From Strongylocentrotus purpuratus (Eukaryota; Echinodermata; Echinoidea; Camarodonta; Strongylocentrotidae): a stretch of DNA of 64,000 nt. The position numbers and the translations under genes were made by a program. Shown here piece after piece: positions 1-11,484 of this stretch. The DNA is taken from positions 33,472,660-33,536,659 of the forward strand of contig NW_022145607.1 in NCBI RefSeq assembly GCF_000002235.5, given 5' to 3'. The notes under the pieces are model-generated. The model was not told the origin of the DNA, did not search any database, and was given only the letters and a program-made list of their open reading frames with translations. The number at the start of each line of letters is the position of its first letter. Position 1 is the stretch's first letter.

Positions 1-420
1 TGGAGAGGTGTTGAAAGTTCATTTTGGTGTCTGTATCCAGGTTTTCAGGCCCAGAGAATGAAAGTTTAGAATACCTCACCATGAAGAAAAGTAATGAAAT
101 GCAAATTACATTACCATTTATAACGGTTTCCATGGTAACGACCCCAGAATGGCCTAAAATCAAGGATTTTGGAGTAATTTCAGTAATATGTTAAAAAATA
201 TGCCCATTCAGGACAAGTTCAAGTCCCCTTTCCAAATTATTAAAAACCTATATGACTAATCTATCATATAAGCCAAGAATCCAACATGAATTAGAGTTAA
301 CAAGATGCCCTGTACGGTACTATATGCCATATTTTGGCTGTATCTTGGGATAGGAGAGGTGTTGAAAGTTCATTTTGGTGTCTATACCCAGGTTTTCAGG
401 CACAGGGAACACAGCTAAAG
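1..420 (-). repeat. Long inverted-repeat unit, left arm (cut by window edge)
   Basis: This stretch reads, in reverse complement, as the same sequence found twice in tandem at about 5345-6130. Shared landmarks are the CAGGTTTTCAGG core, the segment around AACGGTTTCCATGGTAACGA, and a segment around ATATGACTAATCTATCATAT. It holds one full unit and the edge of another, so the array probably continues left of the window. No long open frame is present. It may be a terminal repeat of a large foldback or Mutator-like element; the family is not identified. Confidence 0.7.
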
Positions 421-1640
421 CATTTTTTTGGACATTAACATAGGACATCATCGATATTTTTTATACATTTGCATAAAATCAGAGCAAAATGACCATAAAA
501 GTTTTCTGCCACTGCATATTCAAAAAGCTGTTTCTTATGGTTTAGAAAGATATAACATTGTGATGATCAAAATCAAAAACAAAAGCCCCCCCCCCCGACT
601 GCGACCTCACAAATCTTTAATAATTTTCCTCGCTCGCAAATGAATTTTCAGACCATCACACCCAACTGCGAAGTGTGATGCTTACGCGATATCTTATATA
701 AAAAGAAACAAATATTGAAATGATCCCTGATAATATAATCACAGTGTATAGGGGTATATACCAATGTCTAAACAAAAAGTATAAATTCGCTTTGAGAATT
801 CCTTTGAAGGCGCCCCTGAATATACCCCATCAGCCGCGGGCGCATTTATTTTATAACGCATAATATAGTTATGATTGGTATTCATTTTCCAATTTTTTCT
901 ATCTCTCTCCAGTAGCGTATTTTCAGTGATTGCGCCCCCCCCTCAAGGAGGTAGTTATGTTTTATCGTGAGAGTGACATCTGTTCACTTCGATGCGACTA
1001 TTTTTGTAAGGGGTTTCATTAGTTTATTAGACATCATTTATAAAAAGCCAGATTTGCCTCTTAGGCGTGGGGGGCTGCAGGCGCAGATCCACGGGCCGAT
1101 TCTACCGGCCCGCCCCCCCCCTAGACCCCCAAAACGGTAACAAAAATAGGATAGTAAAGTAAATTTTACCTTTTTCTAAACAGAAACAAAAGTGCCCCCC
1201 CCGACCCCCCACCCCGACCTTACCTTGACCACCCCCTTCCCCCGCTTTTCCAACGGCCGGCTGAGTCGGCGCATACAAATTTCCTCAAAAAGCTCTTATT
1301 TCAAACTTTTGCCATTCTGTTTTTCTTATTTTACTGCTTCTATACAAATGAACTGGTCACAAGTGTTTAGATTGCCTCTAACTTCCTAAAATGCTTACAA
1401 GGTTTTGATTTAATTAAACGAGCGCTCGCTGAATTTGATGTTTTGCCACAAAACACATTTGTAAGCCCTTTTGTTTTGAGGGAAATTCTACATAAGTATT
1501 ATCTTTCAAACGCTGTTGGAATGTGTTGCAGTGTCGGGTTTAAAAAGCACAAAATAAAACAAACTATTTTGTTTGTATAATAATCTTTTAAAGCCCATCC
1601 AAATGTTATTAAAGTTAAACCGAAAATAGAAATTCTTTTT
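421..1640. other. No gene seen; short poly-C/poly-G tracts
   Basis: I see no supported gene here. Short C runs occur near 587-597, 935-944, 1111-1121 and 1195-1202. The small open frames across them are C-rich and show no domain. Confidence 0.5.
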
Positions 1641-1834
1641 GCCCAATTGATCGTGAGCTCGGCAGCCACTGAGCAGCGCCAGATCGACGTTGCTCTATCC
1701 CTTATTGTTGAACGCCAAACAAGGTAGCAGCAACTCCCGTCTTTTAATGTCTTTTGGTATGACGCGGCCGGGGTTCGAACCCACGACCTCCCGGTTGTGA
1801 GGCGGACGCTCTACTGACTGAGCCAACAGTACAC
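1640..1834 (-). mobile_element. tRNA-derived SINE
   Basis: On the minus strand an A-box-like TGGCTCAGTCAGTAGAGCG (1807-1825) is followed by a B box GGGTTCGAACCCC (about 1770-1783), the spacing of an internal Pol III promoter. The anticodon arm does not pair well, so this is a SINE head and not a working tRNA. The body runs on towards 1640. Translation across such heads gives the spurious peptide QSVERPPHNREVVGSNPGR often met in invertebrate gene predictions. Confidence 0.6.
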
Positions 1835-2576
1835 CGCTTGTGCTTTTGAGTTTTAGGATAGATATCCAAAAAATTAAACATCGGTTCATTCACTGCATGG
1901 ATACTTGATGACAATAGCAGAAACCTTTTTTTTGAAAATTTTATAAAAATTGCATGCAAAATTAATGTTCGATTTGGTGTTGAAAAAACTTCTGTGTAGA
2001 TATAATTAACCTGTCTGGCCACACAAGACAGATCCTTGAGTAAACTAAATTTATACCCGTCCATTTGTCTATCTTATTACGTCCTGTTGACAGGCGCGTA
2101 CGCAGGGGGGGGGGGGGGGGGTTGACCCCCCCTTTAATTTCTTTATGTGTGTGATTTTAGATGACCCCCCCCCCTCTTTAAAACAAAACAAAGTGCTTTC
2201 TGATGTATTCCTCCATAGTTAACATTTTTTGTTTTTCATTTCTTGATGAAGGATATAAATCACATGTACCATGCATCCTTTTCTCGGCACCTGTAAATGT
2301 ATGGATCTTCAGTGACTGGTTCCTCAGAAACTAATGCTAAGCCAGTCACAGAGAAATTTTGATTTCGACTGAAGCCTCTTCTCAGTGCATGGTATATTTG
2401 ACTTTTATTCAAATATTATTTGGAAACTTTTCATATTCGTGGAGCGATGGATGCGGTTAACAGCGTTGGTGTATTATGTGGATTTATTATATTCAGATTC
2501 TGAATATTGTCAGCGAACTGAATCAAATTGACAAGAATGCAATTCATAGCTGTACACGATAATTCTCAGTTAATTG
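1835..2576. other. No gene seen; poly-G/poly-C hairpin tract
   Basis: No gene is supported. A G run at about 2105-2122 is followed by C runs at about 2126-2132 and 2164-2173. Together these could fold or stall polymerases. Confidence 0.5.
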
Positions 2577-2580
2577 TTAA

Positions 2581-3365
2581 AGGACAAGTCCACTCCAAAA
2601 ATAATTCACTTTCAATGGAAGCAGAAAAATCAGACAAACCAATTAAAAAAAGTTCGAGCAAAATCGGATAAAAAATGATAAGAAAGTTATGAATTTTTAA
2701 TGACATAAAAAACTTTGAAAATCATAAGACAAATTGGCAACTCACTCATGAGTCTGTGACGTCATTGCCTCACTATCCACTAATTGTTTTCTTTATATTG
2801 ATAACATAAATTTCCAATTTTCCCCCCTAAAAAAATATATATATATCCTCACACCAGCATCTAAGTTATACTTGATAGTAATATGTTTTTGTGTGGATGC
2901 ACTAATATAGAGTAATTTTTTAAAAGTTAAATCATGAAAAATGTGAATTTTGATAAACTGTTTATATAAAAATCAATGATTATGAATATACAATATTCAG
3001 AAAATAGTATAAATTCTTCAAAGTTCATGAAAGATTCGTGAAATGTATATGCACGCAATATGATACAAATCATACGACCTGGGCAAAAGCATGGGGAAAT
3101 CAAGTTTGGGGGGATAAACAAAGAAATTAATCGGACAAATATTTATATAAAGCAATTAATAAATAGTGAGGCCATGACGTCACAAACTGAAAACCAAATT
3201 GGCAATCTGTGTAGTGATTTTTTAAGTTCCATAGTTTGTCATACCTCATTAAAAAAATCAGAACTTCCCTATTAGTTATCCGGTTTTACTCAAATTTGTG
3301 TTTGCTCTGTTTCTTGTTTTTCGGCATCTATTAAAAGCATATTATTTTGGGAGTGGAATTAGACT
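2581..3365. mobile_element. TTAA-flanked nonautonomous DNA element (about 785 bp)
   Basis: The left end, AGGACAAGTCCACTCCAAAA, follows a TTAA at 2577-2580. The right end, in reverse complement, reads AGTCTAATTCCACTCCCAAA and is followed by TTAC, a one-base variant of TTAA. Inverted ends plus a TTAA target are the pattern of piggyBac-type elements. There is no transposase frame, so it would need one supplied in trans. Confidence 0.65.
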
Positions 3366-3369
3366 TTAC

Positions 3370-4680
3370 CATATTCTCTCATTCCCTCTCTCTATTGCAT
3401 AAAGAAATATGAATATAATCTTTTGCTTTGATTAAGAAATTTGAACATTTTATTAGTATCAAACAGGGAGAAGAAGTGGAGAGGAAATAATAAAAACGAA
3501 CATTTAAGATACCTGCCAAATGTTCATTCGTGATGGATACGAATGCAGGTATGTTAAAGCGTGAAATAATTCATTATAGAGCGATGATAAATTATTTGAC
3601 TTTAATTTATTCATTCATTTTACATGAATGCGGTGACTTGTCGGTAAAGACCGGCAGGCTGTGGTATCTACTCAATCTATCAAACGATATGAAATCTAGC
3701 TGTAGTTAATACACAGACAAGAAAGTAAATAAAGCAGGTAGATGCCAGATTGATGACGATGACAATGATTACAAGTTTGAATAAAAAATAATCAAACAAT
3801 GTGTTCTGAGGTCATATTTATTGCATTTTGAGGCAGTTTTATCCACCAGCGTGTTATTGAACAATATGTTCGATAAAAAATGTTTGCAAAAGGTATGTAA
3901 CTTCTTCCAGCTCAGCACATGATCGCAACTTTAAGAATTGCATTCTTTCATATAATACCCCCATAAAAATTATTATCTTTCCTTTCCTGGTGATGCTACA
4001 GTATGTCTGACATAGCAACTCCTATGTTGGTATCGTATGGTCTATTGTAACAGGAGGTCAGCTCTGGTACAGCTACATACCACTGTCTCTTGTTAGCTCA
4101 CTAATGATTGACAGATGATGTCATTAGGTGAATGATATCTGGAGCATTTTTTTTAGGGTGGAGCTTAGCAGGTCTGAAAAAAATATTCTAAACAAATATT
4201 AAAAAATCTTTGAGATATATTTAGATGTTTGAATAACAAAATATGAGTTGTTTGCAGCCCTGCACATCAACACGAATCAACTTATGTTTGGATGTCACCC
4301 GACCTTTAAAGGGACTTGGTAATATTGTTATGATAAGAGAAAATGGTGCTAAGGTAGTGAATTCAATGCTAGATGTACAATTAAAGATAACATTGCATGT
4401 AGAGGGTTAGTACAGTACAACAAATAAATAACAAATATAGCGAAGATAACAGCATGATATAACAAATAATTATAAGTGTCTTATTTGAAGAAACACTGTT
4501 ACATATACTACTCTGCAAGTTCCATATTAAAGTGAATTTTTGAAAGTAGAATTTGGTTCTCAAGCGTATATCGAACGCTTCTCATAAATCCATGAATACA
4601 CCTACATGTTCTGTATTCGCAATAGCATTTGTTATTTATCGTATAATTGTACTAAAGCTATAGAGCGGTTGAGTGTTTTT
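3370..4680. other. No gene seen; one repeat end at about 4307
   Basis: No gene is supported. At about 4303-4404 TTAA is followed by AGGGACTTGGTAATATTGTT and a segment shared with the element at 48612 (GTGCTAAGGTAGTG-type text and TGCTAGATGTACAATTAAAG). This looks like the left end of the same family; its right end was not found. Confidence 0.45.
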
Positions 4681-4682
4681 TC

Positions 4683-5210
4683 TTGAAACCGAGCGGACCT
4701 TGCCCCCCCCCCCCAAAAAAAAAGGGAGAGAGAGAAGAAAAAGAAGGGAAAGGAAAGGGAAAGAGGAGAGAAAGGGAAAGAAAGAAGAGGAAGAAAAAAA
4801 GAAGGGGGAATAAGGAGATCGGGGGGGGGGGGCGAAAGGGCCTTGCCCCCCCCATCAACAAAATAGGAGAGAAGGAAGGAAAGGGGAAAAAAGAAAAGAG
4901 GAGATAAAGGGAAGGGAACAAAGAGGAAGAAGAACAGAAAAGAAGGGGGATATCAGTTGCAATTTTCCCGCCAACAACGTGTGAATCGGGGGGGGGGGGC
5001 AAAAGGCTCTTGCACCCCCCCCCCCAGCAAACCTAAAAGAGAGTGAAGATAGGGAAGGGGTAGGGAAAGAGGAGAAAAAGGGAAAGAACAAAAAAGAAAA
5101 GAAGAAAGGTAAAGAAGATCAGTTGCGATTTTCCCGCCAACAAGGTGTAGATCTGGGGGAGGGGGGGGGGGGGGGGCTTGGGGAGGCATCCCCCCTCTCC
5201 CCAATAAAAT
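4683..5210. repeat. Purine-rich block with repeated poly-G/poly-C tracts
   Basis: About three imperfect tandem modules each hold a G or C run, a stretch of GAAAGG-type purines, and the segment CAGTTGCGATTTTCCCGCCA (near 4953-4972 and 5118-5137). Open frames on both strands are low-complexity by-products. Similar blocks lie at 9885-10165 and 10788-11150. Confidence 0.7.
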
Positions 5211-5344
5211 TTGATACCGGTGATTTACAAATGTTGCTGAAATGACGTAAGTTTCCGAGATTTTTCTTCACTTTTTAGTAAATTATACTTTGTTATGCGT
5301 TTGTTGGAAAATGACAAATTCCTAAATTTACAGTCAGGCAGGAA

Positions 5345-6130
5345 ATGTGCTTTAGCTGTGCTCCCTGTGCCTGAAAACCTGGGTATAGACATCAACATGA
5401 ACTTTCAACACCTCTCTAGCTATCCCAAGATATAGCCAAATTGTGGCATATCGTACCCTACAGGGCATCTTGTTAACTCTAATTCATGTTGCCATAGTAA
5501 CAATGGGAAGGTACTATATAACATATTCTTGGCTTATATGATAGATTAGTCATATAGTTTTTCAATAATTTGGAAAGGGGACTTTAACTTGTCTTGAATG
5601 AGCATATTGTCTAACATATTACTGCAATGAAATTACTCAAAAATGCTTGATTTTAGGCTATTCTGGGGTCGTTACCATTGCAACCGTTATAAATGGTAAT
5701 GTAATTTGCATTTCATTACTTTTCTTCATGGTGAGGTATTCTAAACTTTCATTCTCTGGGCCTGAAAACCAGGATGTAGACACCCAATTGAACATTCCAC
5801 ACCTCACCAATGCCAAAATATAGCCCAAATATGGCATATAGTACCATTCAGGGCATCTTGTTAACTCTAATTCCTGTTGCCATGGTAATAATGGGAAGGT
5901 ACTATATAGCATATTCTTGGCTTATATGATGTATTAGTCATATAGTTTTGTCATTATTTTGGAAAGGGGGCTTTAACTTGTCTTGAATAAGTATATTGTG
6001 TAATATAATACTGAAATTACTCCAAAATTCTTGATTTTGGGTTATTCTGTGGTCGTTACCATGGCAACCGTTATAAATGGTAATGTAATTTGCATTTCAT
6101 TACTTTCCTTTATGGTGAGGTATTCTAAAC
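5345..6130 (+). repeat. Two tandem copies of the long inverted-repeat unit
   Basis: Copy 1 spans about 5345-5765 and copy 2 about 5765-6130. Both contain CTGAAAACC, the GTCGTTACCAT...GCAACCGTTATAAATGG block and TATGATnnATTAGTCATATAG. They lie in the opposite orientation to 1-420. A MULE transposase gene begins within about 150-250 bp of the right edge, so they could be a terminal repeat of that element, but no matching copy was found on its far side. Confidence 0.7.
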
Positions 6131-6275
6131 TGTACATTTTTACGCATTCAAGAGTGTTTTTATAATTTGTAAATGACTCAAACTGTTTCTTTGAATAATA
6201 CCGGTTTTATTGTTGTGTTGCCATGGAAACTGCTGATTATACGACTAAGCTGTCCATTCGAAAATGCTATCATAA

Positions 6276-8805
6276 CTTTTTACACGTATATATGCCCAAC
6301 AAACACAAAAAAAGTACAAAGGTTTTGCCACCTCTGGTGGTACCAATATCTGGTCTGGCCCATGGACTATAAAAACAGATCTCAATCGGGCCCAACCGAA
6401 CCCAGCCAACCCACACAACCATGACGTTGACCTAGTAGGAGCGGAGATAGCAAAAGCGCGGCAGCAAATGAAGGCACGGGCATCGACAACCAATGACACA
6501 CCCAAACAAATTTACACTGATACGGTGAGAAATCTGCCTAGAGAAGTACAGGGAAGTTTGCCAAGCCGCACCGTTATCAGAAGGACAATCTTTAATCAAC
6601 GCAGAGGACCTCTGGAGCCTGCAACCCTAGCAGAATTGAATATGGACCCAGAACAAACGATGACGGATGGGCCCAACCCAACGCAGTTCCTCCTCTACGA
6701 CAACGGTCCCCAAGCTCGGAGTAGGATAATTGCGTTCGCCACAGAGGAGTGTATTACCCACTTCGCAAACGCTCAAATTTGTTTTATGGATGGCAATTTT
6801 GCCATGTCTCCGAAACTTTTCAAACAACTCTACATCATTCGAGTGCCTCTGGGGGAAGTGGAAATCACTGTGCTTTACGCCTTTCTGCAAAACAAATCCA
6901 GAGAAACATATCAGGAATTGTTCCAAGCGGTGCTGGACAAGATTGCAGAACTAGGACTCCAACCCATGCTTGCCACAATCATAACTGATTTCGAGATTGC
7001 CGCCATGCGAGCAGCAGAGGCAGTTTTCACCCCTCATCGAAACCAGGGGTGCTTCTACCATTTGACGCAGTCAACCTGGAGGCGCGTACAGGTGAATATT
7101 ACATCAATTATTGTTTTCCTTTAAACAACGAACCTAAATTTATGATTTTGTAGGGAACATCATTCTGTCAAACAAGATAATGCGTATTGCGTAATATTTT
7201 ATTTCAAATAGGAAAGCTCATTTTATTCCAACATGTCAGAAATAGGACTACTTTATTTTGATCAATGTGATAATCCTATGATTAAGGATACTCATTTTCT
7301 ATTAATTATTATTGAATTAATCGATTATACGTGAAAACTGTATTGCTCAAAGAATATCGGATGCTGTGAACAACGTTTTTTTCGTTGGTATCGTGAGAAT
7401 AATAAAATTAACTGAAATACACAGTATGCCCCAGAAGAAAAAAAAGAAACCGGATTTCATGACAAAATTATCAAAAGCTATATATATTTAGTGCAATTTG
7501 CATATACAAATCCAATTTTGGTAGAGATACTTTTCATTCTTGTAATTCAATCATGCATGAATTATTCATATCAAATTGTGCATCAAATGAAAGTAGAGAA
7601 GCATAGCTTTCAATACATATCTTGTAAAATAATGTATTCATTATTTTTGCCGTTAAATTCGATGTCTATGTTTTGGGACACACTGTTTTGTCTTCCTATT
7701 TCTAAGTCAAATGTAAGATTAGTTTGGCATTAAAAAAAAATATGAAAGTACTGTAGTTTCTTTGGGGCACTCCAGCATACATTACAATTAAACCTCGTGT
7801 CTTCTTTGGTGTCAACTCTTTCTTATGGTCATCGCTTTTTTTGCAAAGCTTCTGCTGAACTTTGGAACAAACTACATTTAAATGTCAAAACTGTCAGACT
7901 GTTAACCAATTCAAAACTTGTCTCAAGACACATTTATTCAGAATAGCTTTTGACGATAAAGTTTAACTTTCTCTGTTCACATAGATGTATGTTTCATATG
8001 AATTGGTATTTGGAGGTTTATTTGCTTTTTTTTTGGGGGGGGGTTATGGTTTGGGTCTTGTTTATTATATATGTCGTTGTTTATTATTTTATTTTGTTTG
8101 TTAAAGCGTTTAGAGACTTTTTAAAAACTATTATTATTACTTAGCTCAAAACCTTGTGTAAATATTATTCTCACTTATGAATTGTCTTTGTTCATGCAGG
8201 AGCTTGGTTTGGGAGAGCATTATCGTGAAGATGCTGACTTCCGCCACTTCGTGGGAATGCTTGATGGCTTGGCGTTCCTACCGGAAGGAGATGTGGTGCG
8301 AGGCTTCGAGTACGTGAATGCCGTCGCTCCTCCGGAGGGCAATGCTCTCTTGCAGTACTTTGAGAGAACGTATATCAGAGGGCCTGAGCAGCAACGACAA
8401 GGACAGCAATTCAACATGCGCTACCGCCTCCCAGCCATCTTCCCACCGCATGTCTGGAATGTGCATCAGGCCACAATAGACGGCAATCCGCGCACAAACA
8501 ATGCGTGCGAGTCATGGAACTTCGGCTTCTTAAAGCAGGTGGGACATTATCATCCGACCTTCTGGAAAGCCGTGAAAAACCTGAAGGCAGAGCAAGCAGC
8601 GGTTGAAGTCGCGATTTCCCAGTTCATGATGGGAAACCCACCACGGAAGGAAACCAAGAGGGTGTACCGTGATCTGCAGCAGAGGCTCCGCAACCTTTGC
8701 ATGGACTTGCGTGATGGAAGGCGCGACATGGTACAGTACCTTCACGCAATCAGTCACAACATAAGACCACTACGAATACTGAATGTGGAGGCTGATGAAG
8801 ACTAA
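6276..8805 (+). CDS. MULE-type transposase gene, two exons (D-D-E intact)
   Basis: Exon 1 ends at 7091 (GTACAG|GTGAAT) and exon 2 runs 8200-8805 (TTCATGCAG|GAG), phase 0. From the ATG at 6468 the product has 409 residues. The frame is open back to about 6276 and includes an HNH (6412-6420) like the end of a FLYWCH zinc finger. That finger looks degenerate (no clear Cys pair), so the true start is unsure. Mutator-like transposases carry an RNase H-like fold: D108 (FMDGNF), D174 (TDFE) and E312 (NNACESWN) fit the catalytic triad. GCFYHLTQSTWRRVQ|ELGL, between D174 and E312, is the usual MULE domain text and shows that the splice is right. No stops or shifts were seen. It may be a live transposon gene or a domesticated copy; no terminal repeats or target duplication were confirmed. 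Confidence 0.8.
7790..8145 (+). mobile_element. LINE 3' end inside the MULE intron
   Basis: The text around 7850-7960 translates in pieces as LWNKLHLNVKTVR and, in a second frame, FKTCLKTHLFRIAF. These match the usual C-terminal tail of CR1/L2-type reverse transcriptases (LWNSLP...FKxxLKTHLF). The two pieces lie in different frames, so the copy is broken. It ends with AAAGCGTTTAGAGACTTTTT and a short (ATT)n tail at 8130-8142. Confidence 0.6.
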
Positions 8806-9880
8806 ACATGCTGAACTACCTCGTCTGAATTGTTAGGACGGCCTGAAATGAGACTCTCCTTTTATGTGTTTACCTGCAATCTGGCAACTGTGTTGCTGTG
8901 TTAGTGTTAGGTGTTCGTTTTTTCTTTATTTTAAGTTGCATGGAAGGGCACTGTATTTTTGTTTTCACTCTTTTCGTTACTCGTTCAGATCTTAAAGTTT
9001 GTACTACTTCAGCTGATAAGAGACATTTATTAGTAGAAACTAATTGTAATCAGTCGAATGTGATACGTAGGTGATTGATAGGTGATAACATAAGTATTCG
9101 TACATTTAAAAATCATGATAATGTCTATCAGGCGTACAATGACAACAGTTATTGCTATACAGGTCGCACGGAGAGACTGAAGTTATTAAATTCCACACAT
9201 CTACAATTTTGTGCGCCTCATGTTTAAATATTTAGACTTTGCATTTTTCTTATTTTATTTTGAATAGATTTTTTTTTTTAATGAAGTTGCCCCATCGATA
9301 AGTGTTATTTACTTTGAGTGATCAAACTCTGAAATTGACAAATTCACGAGCAAGTTGAGCAACACATCAGAGACATAGTTTTACTGTACACATTCGTAGC
9401 ATAATGAGACTGCCTGCATGATAATACTGTTTAAGGGATATTTGGTGCAGGATTTATAAAAGGTGTGCTAGCATATTTATGCGACAATTACCAGCAGATA
9501 CATATTCGTACAAGTCAACACATTATACATAATGCATCAGGAATTTGGTAGGAAACAAACCCGGTTGAATTTGAGGGATTTAAACTGTATTTCTATCACG
9601 TGTTTTAATCACAAACATGATTTTATTAAAGTTACACCGTGTTATGTTTAACCCAACAAATACAATAATTTCTGCCTTTCGAAACGTACTGCATAAAGTC
9701 GAAAACACATGACAAGATACCTGGCTAGATATGTCTCTACGTTTACATGTAAACCTACTATCCAAACATTCACCAAGCGAAGCTTTAATATTGTTTGTTA
9801 AACTTTTGAAATAAAGTATTGATGAAGGAGAAAAAAGCATTCGTGTCTTTGTCTTAATGTGTTTTAGACATCAGTGGCGA
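8806..9880. other. MULE 3' flank; no second gene
   Basis: No further gene is supported. The nearest AATAAA on the plus strand that I noticed is at about 9809, roughly 1 kb past the stop, so the 3' end of the MULE transcript is not defined by sequence. Confidence 0.4.
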
Positions 9881-9884
9881 ATCC

Positions 9885-10165
9885 AGGGGGGGGGGGCCGA
9901 AACGGCCGCGGCCCCCCTATTAGCGGCACAAAAAAAGGAAAAAAGAAAAAAAGAGGAAGAAAAGAAGGGATAAAAGAAAGGAGGAGAGAAAAAAGAAGAA
10001 GAAAGGAGAAGAGAAAAGAAAAAAGAGAGAAAAGAAAGAGAGAGAGAGAGAAAAGAGAAAGGAAAAAGAAGAGAGAAGCCGGGTGAGAAATGAAGAAAGA
10101 CAAGGAAATGGCACAAAGTGACAAAAACAACGAGTAAGGGAAAACTGGGGGGGGGGGGGGGGGGG
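9885..10165. repeat. Poly-G and purine-rich block
   Basis: It starts with CAGTGGCGAATCCAGG plus a G run and a purine stretch (AAAGAAGG/GAGAGA-like) and closes with another G run at about 10147-10165. Related openings occur near 18112 and, inverted, near 56333. This suggests a dispersed family with a GTGG(C/T)(A/G)(A/G)ATCCAGG edge. Confidence 0.6.
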
Positions 10166-10289
10166 TGACTGTCCGTATTGTAATTTTAAGGTTGTGCAAA
10201 ACTGAGTCTGAATTCAGCTTATTTTCAATAGTTCTAAGCATACGTGTTTATGAGCCGTAGTACCTGAAAAGAGTTGTGTAAAAACACTG

Positions 10290-10720
10290 TCTTCTGAAAA
10301 GGCTGCGCCCGGCCCCTCCAAAGGGCGGCAGAATGGTAATCAGGACATTTTGGGGGTCATTCCCGAAGGCTTGGGGCCGTTATTGAGGAGGGGGCCGGCC
10401 ATAATTATGTAAATGACATTGACGGTAACGGTGGATAAGGAAATAAGGAGGAAGGGGGTGCACATGACTGTGAACTGCAAGCGTATACTGGGGATGATCA
10501 CCCTATCATTTTAGTCTTTGCAATCCGGGTCGAAATCCAGCATAATTATTATTTATTTTAAAAAGGTTCATGTAAAAGCACTCATGATGAAGCCCCGCCC
10601 GGCCCTACAAAGAGGAGCAGAATTGTAATCGGGAGATCGGGGGTTATTCCAGAAGGCTTGGGAGACGTTATTGGAGTGTGGGGGGGGGGGGGGGTTATTG
10701 AATAGAGGGGGCAGGCCACA
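10290..10720. repeat. Direct repeat, two diverged copies
   Basis: Copies at about 10295-10400 and 10585-10720 share GCCCGGCCC, a GGCAGAATnGTAATC-type segment, CCnGAAGGCTTGG and a G-rich end. They are about 285 bp apart. Confidence 0.55.
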
Positions 10721-10787
10721 TTAAATCCTGAGCCGCGGATTCGAAGTTAAACGTTTGAAACAGACCCTGCACTCAAAGGCGTTGCTA

Positions 10788-11150
10788 AGGGGGGGGGGGT
10801 GGGGTGCGACACCCCCACCTGTCAGGATATTGTCGGTAAAATTGTGCAGCTGTCGGGAAAAGTGAGCGGAGGGGAGGGGAAAAAGAAGGGGGAAAGGCAA
10901 AGAAAAGAAAACAAGAAAAGGAAAAGAAAGGAAAGAGAAGAGAAGAAAGAAAGAGAAAACTGGAAAATGAGAAAGAAAAGGGAATGGAAAAGGAAAAGAA
11001 AGAAAAGAAAGAAAAGGAGAAAAGGAAGAAAAAAAAGAAGAAAAGAGAGAAAAAAGAAACGAGAATGAAAGAGAGGAGAGAGAGATGTAGGTAAGGGCCT
11101 GAGGGAAGAGGGGTGGGAGTTTGAGAGAGAGAGGGGGATGTTGGGTGGAG
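10788..11150. repeat. Poly-G and purine-rich block
   Basis: A G run at about 10790-10800 is followed by about 300 bp of GAAAAG/GAAAGA purines. The long Ser/Phe/Leu frames on the minus strand are by-products. Confidence 0.7.
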
Positions 11151-11299
11151 TCGCCACGTCGAGGGAGCAAGAAAGATACGCATGTTAATTATGTTGCTGT
11201 GTCGGATCCGCAGTGTCGATAGTTTTTGCTCGATGAGACAGAGAAACATTTTTGAAAATTCAGTGATTTTTTAATGAAACTGAAATCAGACAAGGATTT

Positions 11300-11480
11300 A
11301 GAGTAGAGAACGGTACAACGAATTGTCTTCTTTCTCTAATGATGTAATGAAACGTCAAAACTTCCGCGCTTCGCGCGGGAGGGGCGAAACATGAACTAGG
11401 AGTCGGAACGGTACAATGAATCGTCTTCTTTCTCTATTTAATGAAATGTCAAAGCTTCCGCGCTTCGCGCGGTAGGGAAA
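11300..11480. repeat. Tandem duplication with a CCGCGCTTCGCGCGG palindrome
   Basis: Two copies (about 11305-11385 and 11405-11475) share GAACGGTACAA, TCTTCTTTCTCTA and the hairpin CCGCGCTTCGCGCGG. Confidence 0.65.
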
Positions 11481-11484
11481 AAGG

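Noticed and set aside
1755-1834. A functional tRNA gene
   Set aside because: The anticodon stem fails and the sequence continues into a SINE body.
4658-5204. Proline/phenylalanine-rich frames on both strands
   Set aside because: Low-complexity purine and poly-G sequence, with no family resemblance.
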